7,170 nucleotides of DNA from Bizionia sp. (GTDB taxonomy: Bacteria > Bacteroidota > Bacteroidia > Flavobacteriales > Flavobacteriaceae). The notes under the pieces were generated by a model. That model saw only the letters and a program-made list of their open reading frames with translations, did no database searches and had not been told where the DNA came from. Location of the stretch: NCBI GenBank assembly GCA_018067115.1, contig JAGPVI010000191.1:1-7170 (forward strand), given 5' to 3'. The position numbers and the translations under genes were made by a program. Shown piece by piece: positions 1 through 5,118 of this stretch (its first letter is position 1; each line of letters begins with the position of its first letter).

Positions 1-263
1 CTATCGAAAACCATAAACTTTCCTATACTAAAAATATAGGTAGAAATGCTACTTGATAAAAACTGCAATTTACCACTCATTACATTATTATAAAATGCAA
101 TATATGCGTCTTGATATACATCTATAATATCGTCGTCGTCTAAATTGTAGCGCCTAGCAAAATGAATAAATTTCGCTCTATTATTCTCGTAAATCGTTTT
201 ATAAATAATTTCCGATCCTTTCTGCAGGTCTTCAATGGTGATGTCTATATCTACTGTACTCAT
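1..263 (-). CDS. ECF-type RNA polymerase sigma factor, 5' part only (runs off the window)
   Basis: Reading the minus strand from an ATG at 261-263 gives 87 open codons with no stop before the window edge, so this is the N-terminal half of a protein whose family is usually about 180-200 residues. Residues about 17-87 look like sigma-70 region 2: a helix with NRAKFIHFARRYNL (28-41), an acidic stretch DDDDIIDVYQDAYIAFYNN (42-60) typical of region 2.2 (core RNA polymerase binding), then ISTYIFSIGKFMVFD (73-87), matching regions 2.3-2.4 that melt and read the -10 element. Region 4, which reads the -35, would lie outside the window. ECF sigma factors redirect RNA polymerase to small stress or envelope regulons. 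The gene is divergent from the secreted-protein gene at 388, and a GTTAACCTTT motif lies just upstream. The start is uncertain, because the ATG falls inside what would be the -10 of that motif; no other ATG occurs until codon 62. The family call is by eye and fairly confident. Confidence 0.8.
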   Translation of the reverse strand, partial: MSTVDIDITIEDLQKGSEIIYKTIYENNRAKFIHFARRYNLDDDDIIDVYQDAYIAFYNNVMSGKLQFLSSSISTYIFSIGKFMVFD

Positions 264-280
264 TAATGTATATGCTTCGC

Positions 281-290
281 AAAGGTTAAC
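281..290 (-). promoter_or_regulatory. GTTAACCTTT motif, copy A, upstream of the sigma factor gene
   Basis: On the minus strand GTTAACCTTT is followed after 13 bases by ATTAATGA (256-277 region; the ATTAA occupies 264-268 in reverse plus the start codon). Spacing to ATTAA is the same as in copies B and C. The core AAC resembles the conserved AAC of many ECF -35 elements, which suggests autoregulation. However, the candidate -10 runs into the sigma gene's apparent ATG, so transcription would start inside the reading frame. Copy A may therefore be an operator or a promoter for a shorter product rather than a standard promoter. Confidence 0.4.
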
Positions 291-336
291 ACTACTTTAA
301 TCTAAAATACAACTTTAAAAAAAACTGATGTTTAAT

Positions 337-367
337 GTTAACCTTTTTATTTCTATGCTATTAAATA
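337..367 (+). promoter_or_regulatory. Putative ECF-sigma promoter, copy B (-35 GTTAACCTTT, -10 ATTAAATA)
   Basis: GTTAACCTTT at 337-346 is followed by a 13-base spacer and ATTAAATA at 360-367. The predicted transcription start near 374 would leave a leader of about 14 bases before the ATG at 388. The same two blocks at the same spacing lie before the next gene (copy C). Neither copy contains the usual TAnnTTTG element of the primary Bacteroidota sigma factor. That the neighbouring ECF sigma factor reads this site is inferred from proximity and motif form. Confidence 0.55.
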
Positions 368-387
368 GTAAACCAAAACTAGTAATT

Positions 388-1224
388 ATGAAAACATTAA
401 AATTATTCTCGCTAATTCTTCTTATGTGCTGCAGCACCTCTTTAAATGCTCAGATTTTTAAGAAGCTAGGAAAAAAACTAGGAAAAGTCGTGGAGCGCAC
501 ACTAGAGGAGAAAGCCGAAGAGAAAACAGAGCGCGAAACGAGTAAAGCTTTCGACTCGACTTTTAATAACCCTTCAAATGCTAAAAAAGCGAGTAGTCCT
601 TTTAATAGTATGGGGAAAGCCGAAGCACCAGCCGCAAGCTATTCATTTACTCATAAATATATTATGAATTTTAATGACGGTAAAAATGACATAGACATCA
701 CTTACTTCCTTACCAAGAACGGAAATTATATGGGATCGAAATATGACAACGGTACAAAAAACATGGAGAATATGATGATTGTAATCGATGCGTCTAAAAA
801 TTCGATGTACACTTTTATGACACTAGACAATAAAAAAACAGTAATGAGTATGGGGTTCAATATTAACGGCGCTACAGAAGAGGCTATTACCAATCAAAAT
901 ACGGCATTCAAAAAAACTGGGCGTACTAAAACTATTTTAAAGTATTTATGTGAAGAATATATAGTAAAAAACGAAGATTCTGAAGGCTCTATTTGGATAA
1001 CAAAAGAAGCAGATGTGAGCTTTTTAAATCTAAATAGCCAGATAAAAAACAATAAGAAATTTAATCAAAAATGGTTAAGTCTCGGTGATGGTTTAGTAAT
1101 GGAAATGGATATGATAGACATCTCGAAGCGGAAGCCTAAACCAATAAAAATGAGTTGTACTGCTTTAGAGCACATCAACCTTACTATAGACACCTCTCAA
1201 TATGAATCTTTGTATAAAAATTAA
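388..1224 (+). CDS. Secreted protein, DUF4412-like
   Basis: The product from the ATG at 388 has 278 residues. It begins with a signal peptide: K2 and K5, a hydrophobic core LFSLILLMCC (6-15), and a probable type I site after L19-N20-A21. The mature part opens with a highly charged Lys/Arg/Glu helix (about 23-52, beginning IFKKLGKKLGKVVERTLEEK), which may be amphipathic or coiled coil. A longer region rich in beta-strand-like segments follows (about 80-278), with Met-rich stretches such as NMENMMIVID. A charged helix followed by such a domain resembles DUF4412 proteins of Bacteroidota, whose function is unknown to me; this match is from memory. An in-frame ATG at 328 would add 20 residues, but that extension runs through the promoter motif at 337-367 and hides the signal peptide, so 388 is preferred. 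The protein is probably periplasmic or surface-associated and controlled by the divergent sigma factor. Confidence 0.75.
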   Translation: MKTLKLFSLILLMCCSTSLNAQIFKKLGKKLGKVVERTLEEKAEEKTERETSKAFDSTFNNPSNAKKASSPFNSMGKAEAPAASYSFTHKYIMNFNDGKNDIDITYFLTKNGNYMGSKYDNGTKNMENMMIVIDASKNSMYTFMTLDNKKTVMSMGFNINGATEEAITNQNTAFKKTGRTKTILKYLCEEYIVKNEDSEGSIWITKEADVSFLNLNSQIKNNKKFNQKWLSLGDGLVMEMDMIDISKRKPKPIKMSCTALEHINLTIDTSQYESLYKN

Positions 1225-1241
1225 ACAAAAGGCAAACTCCT

Positions 1242-1272
1242 GTTAACCTTTAAAAAAAATCAACATTAAATA
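1242..1272 (+). promoter_or_regulatory. Putative ECF-sigma promoter, copy C (-35 GTTAACCTTT, -10 ATTAAATA)
   Basis: GTTAACCTTT at 1242-1251, then exactly 13 bases, then ATTAAATA at 1265-1272, the same arrangement as copy B. Similarity continues downstream, with GTAAAC plus an A-rich stretch and CTA following in both. The predicted start near 1279 gives a leader of about 28 bases before the ATG at 1307. The site begins 18 bases after the stop codon of the upstream gene, with no obvious terminator between, so some read-through is also possible. Confidence 0.55.
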
Positions 1273-1306
1273 AGTAAACAAACTATTAATCTTAAACATT
1301 AAAATC

Positions 1307-1864
1307 ATGAAACATTTAGTATTAAAAACAAAGTATGTAGTATTAGCTCTATTTGTAGCATTTAGCTTTTCTTGCTCGCCAGAAGATGGAGAAGATGGCG
1401 CTATTGGTCCGCAAGGCGAACAGGGTATTTCGGGAACAGATGGAATAAATGGCAATGCCAATGTACAAGTCTTAACTATAGACATGTCTACAGAATCGGG
1501 TACGTTCGACGATAAATCTGTGCCAGAATTAACCCAAGCTGTTATAGATAATGACGTCGTATTAGGCTATATTAAAAGAGGTCCAAGATGGTTTCCTATA
1601 CCTGCCGTTGCAGATATTATTCCGTTTAGTGTCTCGGTAACTATTTCGCAAGGTAATTACAGTTTAGATTATGTAGATAGAGTAACCGGTGGCTCATATA
1701 GTATTAGTGCCGGAGATATAGATTTGCTTAAAATTGTAATTATAGAAGCAGCAAATAGTTCTAAAAACAGTAATAATCTAGACGCTTATGAAGAGTTATT
1801 TAACGCTGGCGTAGATATAACTAATTTTGAAGACGTTTGCGACTACTATAATATTGCATACTAA
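1307..1864 (+). CDS. Small lipoprotein with collagen-like Gly-X-Y tract
   Basis: This 185-residue product starts with a lipoprotein signal peptide: K2 and K8, a hydrophobic core (about 11-21) and a lipobox-like SFSC with C23 as the lipidated residue. The residues after the cysteine are acidic (SPEDGED), which in Bacteroidota often accompanies export to the cell surface. Residues 28-51 are eight uninterrupted Gly-X-Y triplets (GED GAI GPQ GEQ and so on), a collagen-like tract that flavobacterial lipoproteins often carry directly after the anchor. The rest (about 53-185) shows alternating hydrophobic residues suggesting a beta-rich globular domain, with GYIKRGPRWFPIPAV near 87-101; I do not recognise its family. 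The gene follows the DUF4412-like gene by 82 bases and has its own copy of the putative ECF promoter, so both envelope proteins may belong to one response. Lipoprotein status is well supported; function is unknown. Confidence 0.8.
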   Translation: MKHLVLKTKYVVLALFVAFSFSCSPEDGEDGAIGPQGEQGISGTDGINGNANVQVLTIDMSTESGTFDDKSVPELTQAVIDNDVVLGYIKRGPRWFPIPAVADIIPFSVSVTISQGNYSLDYVDRVTGGSYSISAGDIDLLKIVIIEAANSSKNSNNLDAYEELFNAGVDITNFEDVCDYYNIAY

Positions 1865-1872
1865 TATTCTTA

Positions 1873-2025
1873 AACTCCGTAACACGCATTTAGCATGAAT
1901 TAGTTAATCGAAATTATTAAGTTAATAAAACCCTTTCCTCCAATTAAAGTGCTATTAATCAATTTGGTTTTATAAAACTTTTAATTTCAAATCTCTAAAT
2001 CGTGTTGCGGAGTTCTTTTTTTCTT
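1873..2025 (+). terminator. Long-range inverted repeat with T7 tract: atypical terminator or structured RNA
   Basis: AACTCCGTAACACG (1873-1886) pairs with CGTGTTGCGGAGTT (2001-2014) over 14 bp, with one G·U wobble in plus-strand RNA. After a bulged C1887, ATTTAG (1888-1893) pairs with CTAAAT (1995-2000), giving 20 bp in total. The enclosed 101 bases contain further possible stems: ATAAAACC (1925-1932) with GGTTTTAT (1966-1973), or AATTAAAGT (1942-1950) with 1977-1986 around one bulged T. A single C and then T7 (2016-2022) follow the outer stem, as in an intrinsic terminator, and the element begins 8 bases after the lipoprotein stop codon. The very large loop is unusual for a terminator, so a structured 3' UTR, a small RNA or a short palindromic repeat element are alternatives. 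Confidence 0.55.
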
Positions 2026-2224
2026 CAGAAGCTTTCCTTTACAATTACATTATGTTTTTTACAATCCCTAACTGTAGTCCTTTCCACGATAAAAATCATT
2101 CGATAATTAGAGTCCCAATATAAAAAGAAACACGCGAGATATCATTTTTTGCTATTTTAATTCTACGATAATTAGTACTATTGCATAGGCTAAATACAAT
2201 CCTGATTTAATTCAAATTTTTAAG
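2026..2224. other. Upstream region of the NdpA-AAA+ operon, with a 10-base direct repeat
   Basis: This AT-rich stretch has no convincing reading frame. CGATAATTAG occurs twice in direct orientation, at 2101-2110 and 2166-2175, 65 bases apart. A weak promoter candidate is TACTATTG (2176-2183), one base off TAnnTTTG, with TTTTTTG ending at 2151 as a possible -33; the 24-base gap is somewhat long. The repeats could be regulator sites for the operon, but this is speculative. No Shine-Dalgarno sequence precedes the ATG at 2225, which sits behind an A/T-rich leader as is usual in Bacteroidota. Confidence 0.35.
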
Positions 2225-3274
2225 ATGATAAAACGTACAAGTGCTACAATTTCCAAGTTTATAATCCATAAAGTCGGTAACAAACACAACGATACAAAAA
2301 ATGCGTTCTCAGAGAAAGAAGTCCATTTTGACGAAGAGAGTTACGATCTTATGCTGCCTTTTTTATTGCGCCCTTTTGGAACGGTGGTACAGAGTTTCCG
2401 TTTTAATCATCACGCCAATGTAGAGCTGAATGAAATAAATGCCTACGCAAAATCTATTTTCGAAGATGAAACTGCATTTGTAGAAACCTCCAAAAATGTG
2501 GTAAAACATTTATATGAGCAATCTAATTCGGCACAAATAAAAACTGGAGATGTTTTAGTCGCTATTTTTGAAGGCATAGAATACAAGGAAATGGTAACAA
2601 ATGCGATCGGGATTTTTAAAATTGAGAGTAAAGTCAATTTTTTTCAAACCTTTTTAGAAAATAGCAGTTACGATGTGTTGGTGCAAAAAGGAATTAGCTC
2701 TAAAAAAGTAGATAAAGGCTGTTTAATATTAAACCAAAAAGATACAGAAGGCCATATTATTTTAAGCGTAGACAACAATAGTTACGATGCACAATATTGG
2801 ATTGACAATTTCTTGAATATTAAATATGCCGATGATATGAATAATCACACGCATAATTATTTAGAACTGTGTAAAGAGTTTTCGACCGAAGTTTTAAAAA
2901 CTAGCTACGGCGAACAGGAACGCAATATCTTTTTAGCGAAAACCATAGATTATTTTAAAGAGAATGAAACTATAAATGTCGAGCGTTTTAAAGAAGAAAT
3001 TTTTACAGATGAAAAGCACATTCGAGAATTTGAAGATTTTAAAAAAGATTACGAAACAGATTTAAGCCTGGTTTTACGAAATCAATTTGATTTAGCTGAA
3101 GCTGTAATTACCAAAGAGAAGAAAAAGATTAAAACCGATATTAAACTAGACACGCACATACAGATAAAATTAGATATTGATGCTCCAGATGCGGCAAGCG
3201 AACATTTAGAACGCGGGTACGACGAGGACAAAAAGATGCATTATTACAAAGTGTTTTTTAACAACGAAGCTTAA
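2225..3274 (+). CDS. Nucleoid-associated protein, NA37/NdpA (YejK) family
   Basis: The 349-residue product is close to the length of E. coli YejK/NdpA (about 335). Like that family it begins with a short segment containing I-x-H-x-V (SKFIIHKVGNK, 10-20) and has a central alpha/beta region (about 105-200) with TGDVLVAIFEGIEY (107-120), an oligomeric-looking helical part (about 205-300) rich in Lys and Glu, and a C-terminal beta segment (303-349) with IQIKLDID and a final MHYYKVFFNNEA. The C-terminal strands parallel the family's closing region. NdpA proteins bind double-stranded DNA and sit on the nucleoid; a precise role is not established as far as I know. There is no signal peptide, so it is cytoplasmic. 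The start is the first ATG of the frame. The AAA+ ATPase gene starts 19 bases downstream in the same direction, implying an operon and perhaps joint action on DNA-bound complexes. The family call is confident but from memory of the family pattern. Confidence 0.8.
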   Translation: MIKRTSATISKFIIHKVGNKHNDTKNAFSEKEVHFDEESYDLMLPFLLRPFGTVVQSFRFNHHANVELNEINAYAKSIFEDETAFVETSKNVVKHLYEQSNSAQIKTGDVLVAIFEGIEYKEMVTNAIGIFKIESKVNFFQTFLENSSYDVLVQKGISSKKVDKGCLILNQKDTEGHIILSVDNNSYDAQYWIDNFLNIKYADDMNNHTHNYLELCKEFSTEVLKTSYGEQERNIFLAKTIDYFKENETINVERFKEEIFTDEKHIREFEDFKKDYETDLSLVLRNQFDLAEAVITKEKKKIKTDIKLDTHIQIKLDIDAPDAASEHLERGYDEDKKMHYYKVFFNNEA

Positions 3275-3293
3275 TCAATAAAGTATTAAAATA

Positions 3294-4004
3294 ATGGGCG
3301 TTTCTAATTTAACTATTCACGACGAAGCAAAAATTGAGATTGATGACATTCATTTTAGTCCGCAAAACAAAACGGCTTTAACACGTTTACTCAAAGAATT
3401 TAAACATATTGAAGCGCTTAGTAAATATGACTTAGTAGTAGATAATAAAATTTTATTATATGGACATACTGGTTGTGGTAAAACAACGACCGCAAAAGCC
3501 ATTGCTAAACACATTAATAAAAAAATCTATATTTTAGATTTAAGCATGATTGTTTCCTCCAGATTAGGGGAGACGTCTAAGAATGTTGCCACAGTATTTA
3601 AAAAAGCGGCGCAGGAAAAAGCAGTATTGTTTATTGATGAGTTCGATTATTTAGGGTCTTCGCGAAGTCTTAACCAAAAAGATTCAGCCGAAATGCAGCG
3701 ATTAGTAAATAGTATTATTCAGCTCATTGATTATTATCCAAATGATGCACTTTTAATCGCCGCGACCAATTACAGCAATGCAATAGACACGGCATTATTA
3801 CGACGTTTTCAGCTTAAATTAAAATTCGAACTCCCTACAAAAGAAGAATTAAACACCTATTACGATAGTTTACTAGCACGCTTCCCAAAAGAATATCACC
3901 AGTTCGCCAGAGCATTCGACATCTCTTATGCCGAAGCTAAAGACCGTTTGCAGCAAGCCATTAAAGCTCAAATTATTTTAGAGGAAGAGAACAAACAAAA
4001 ATAA
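3294..4004 (+). CDS. Single-domain AAA+ ATPase
   Basis: The 236-residue product is one AAA+ module. Walker A is GHTGCGKT (57-64, K63 for phosphate). Walker B is VLFIDEFD (111-118, D115 for Mg2+ and E116 for hydrolysis). Sensor 1 is AATN (156-159, N159). Arginine-finger candidates R170-R171 lie in DTALLRRFQLKLKF, where the usual pGR of FtsH/Cdc48-type ATPases is absent. Residues 208-230 (FDISYAEAKDRLQQAIK...) form a short helical lid. The segment before the first helix after Walker A reads SSRLGETS, lacking the aromatic residue usual in the substrate-threading pore loop. There is no protease or second ATPase domain, so it probably acts as an oligomer with a partner. It resembles the small AAA+ ATPases found beside subtilisin-like (S8) peptidases in some loci, but here the partner is the NdpA-family protein 19 bases upstream. 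An energy-dependent remodelling role is inferred. The gene ends just before a shared terminator. Confidence 0.85.
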   Translation: MGVSNLTIHDEAKIEIDDIHFSPQNKTALTRLLKEFKHIEALSKYDLVVDNKILLYGHTGCGKTTTAKAIAKHINKKIYILDLSMIVSSRLGETSKNVATVFKKAAQEKAVLFIDEFDYLGSSRSLNQKDSAEMQRLVNSIIQLIDYYPNDALLIAATNYSNAIDTALLRRFQLKLKFELPTKEELNTYYDSLLARFPKEYHQFARAFDISYAEAKDRLQQAIKAQIILEEENKQK

Positions 4005-4023
4005 CGAACACCTTATAAATCAT

Positions 4024-4061
4024 AAAAAAAGCGACCTTATAAAAATAAGATCGCTTTTTTT
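4024..4061. terminator. Bidirectional intrinsic terminator between the AAA+ gene and lipB
   Basis: GCGACCTTAT (4031-4040) pairs with ATAAGATCGC (4045-4054) across a 4-base A loop, flanked by A7 and T7, which gives a U-tract in either direction. It lies 19 bases after the AAA+ stop and 17 bases after the lipB stop. The one unpaired position is C4035/A4050 in plus-strand RNA; in minus-strand RNA it becomes a G·U wobble, so the hairpin is fully paired only for lipB transcripts. Confidence 0.9.
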
Positions 4062-4078
4062 GTTAATAGAATGATATG

Positions 4079-4789
4079 TTATGCGTTTTCTTTAACAAAC
4101 TGAGCTTCAAAAAGGGTCGTAAAATGCTTTACTAATTTTTCTTTTACCTCGTCTTCGTTTATGGTTTGTTTTCCTAATTCTACATTTAAGGAAGTCACCG
4201 CTTTACCACGAATACCACAAGGAATAATATTATCAAAATACCCTAAATTAGCATTTACATTCAGTGCAAAACCGTGCATTGTTACCCAGCGACTTGCACG
4301 AACACCCATAGCACAAATTTTTCTAGCAAACGGTGTCCCAACATCTAACCATACACCAGTTTCTCCAGGACTGCGCTCGGCTTTTAAGCCGTATTCCTCG
4401 AGGGTAAGAATTATCATTTCTTCCAAAAAACGCAAGTATTTATGGATATCTGTAAAGAAATTATCTAAGTCTAAAATTGGATACCCCACAATTTGTCCCG
4501 GGCCGTGATACGTAATATCTCCACCACGGTTAATCTTGTAAAATGCGGCTCCTTTTTCTTTTAGCTGATCTTCACTGAGTAATAAGTTAGACACATCGCC
4601 ACTTTTACCCAGCGTATACACATGTGGGTGCTCGACAAAAAGAAAATAATTCTTGGTTTCTAAACCCGCATCTTCTCTTCGGTTTTTAATTTTAGTATCT
4701 AAAATTCCTTTAAATAACTCCTCTTGGTAAGCCCAAGTGTCTTTAAAATCTTTAGTCCCTAAATCTTGTAGTTCGATGTGCTTATTCAT
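4079..4789 (-). CDS. lipB: Octanoyltransferase (lipoate-protein ligase B)
   Basis: LipB moves the octanoyl group from octanoyl-acyl carrier protein to lysines of lipoyl domains (E2 subunits of 2-oxoacid dehydrogenases and the glycine cleavage H protein); LipA then inserts sulfur. The cytoplasmic 236-residue product has the family signatures in order: FLFVEHPHVYTLGKSG (49-64), RGGDITYHGPGQIVGYPI (88-105), ARKICAMGVRASRWVTMHG (155-173) with the catalytic Lys K157, and LNVNANLGYFDNIIPCGI (176-193) with the acyl-accepting Cys C191. Length is slightly over the E. coli protein (213), mainly through extra sequence at both ends. The ATG at 4787-4789 is the natural start, with two adjacent TAATTTTG elements directly upstream. 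The gene is convergent with the NdpA-AAA+ operon and shares its terminator. lipA is not in the window. The call is firm. Confidence 0.97.
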   Translation of the reverse strand: MNKHIELQDLGTKDFKDTWAYQEELFKGILDTKIKNRREDAGLETKNYFLFVEHPHVYTLGKSGDVSNLLLSEDQLKEKGAAFYKINRGGDITYHGPGQIVGYPILDLDNFFTDIHKYLRFLEEMIILTLEEYGLKAERSPGETGVWLDVGTPFARKICAMGVRASRWVTMHGFALNVNANLGYFDNIIPCGIRGKAVTSLNVELGKQTINEDEVKEKLVKHFTTLFEAQFVKENA

Positions 4790-4795
4790 AGACTA

Positions 4796-4811
4796 CAAAA
4801 TTACAAAATTA
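4796..4811 (-). promoter_or_regulatory. Tandem TAATTTTG -7 elements for lipB
   Basis: On the minus strand two exact TAnnTTTG matches (TAATTTTG) abut each other, at 4804-4811 and 4796-4803. The nearer one ends 6 bases before the ATG, so its transcript would be leaderless or nearly so; the farther one would give a leader of only a few bases. No clear -33 TTTG was found about 20 bases upstream of either, so which is used is open. Confidence 0.5.
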
Positions 4812-4959
4812 ATTACTGAAGCAGTGAATCTTATTAAGTGAAAGTATTCTTAAAAAGAGTTATCAATAGTCTTAAAATACATCAAGGCAAAAAACGATAA
4901 ATGAGAGCCTTCATTGCCTTATAAAATGTACGGTAAAAAGTCGTCCTTATTATTACCCC

Positions 4960-5118
4960 TTACCTATTCGGATTGTTTAAAATTACTAAAGCAGCAACAA
5001 CGCCTGGCACCCAGCCGCAAAGCCACAATAAAAAAACGATTAAAATAGAACCACAGCCCTTGTCTAAAACGGCTAACGGCGGACAAATTATTGACAATAA
5101 TACTCTCCAAAAACCCAT
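4960..5118 (-). CDS. Pmp3/YqaE-family small membrane protein
   Basis: This encodes 52 residues from an ATG at 5116-5118. The family pattern is clear: FWRVLLSIICPPLAVLDKG (3-21) forms the first membrane segment with its conserved Pro-Pro and a charged loop DKGCG (19-23), followed by SILIVFLLWLCGWVPG and VVAALVILNN as the second segment (about 24-48). Proteins of this family (Pmp3 in yeast, YqaE in bacteria) are about 50-55 residues, sit in the plasma membrane and are linked to salt, cold or membrane-potential stress. An in-frame ATG at 5163 would add 15 polar residues (LYHQSNQKNKSINI) that no family member I know carries; the 52-residue form fits the family length and is preferred. Its neighbours are unrelated housekeeping genes, so it appears to be its own transcription unit; no clear terminator was found in the 170 bases before lipB. 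Confidence 0.92.
   Translation of the reverse strand: MGFWRVLLSIICPPLAVLDKGCGSILIVFLLWLCGWVPGVVAALVILNNPNR

Noticed and set aside
1243..1485. Minus-strand reading frame of 80 codons
   Set aside because: It is antisense to the lipoprotein's Gly-X-Y region, and its Pro/Ser-rich product is what the reverse of that repeat gives.
1873..2014. Integron attC site, suggested by inverted arms with an unpaired base
   Set aside because: The arms do not end in the required RYYYAAC and GTTRRRY core boxes, and there is no integrase or cassette array in the window.
2051..2122. 23-codon open frame starting ATGTTTTTTACA in the intergenic region
   Set aside because: It is too short and has no supporting initiation signal or recognisable peptide feature.
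4161..4508. Plus-strand reading frame of 115 codons within lipB
   Set aside because: It is a shadow of the firmly identified lipB on the other strand and shows no recognisable domain.
4884..4920. AAGGCAA...TTGCCTT hairpin between the Pmp3-family gene and lipB as a terminator
   Set aside because: The stem is only 7 bp around a 23-base loop and no T-tract follows on either strand.
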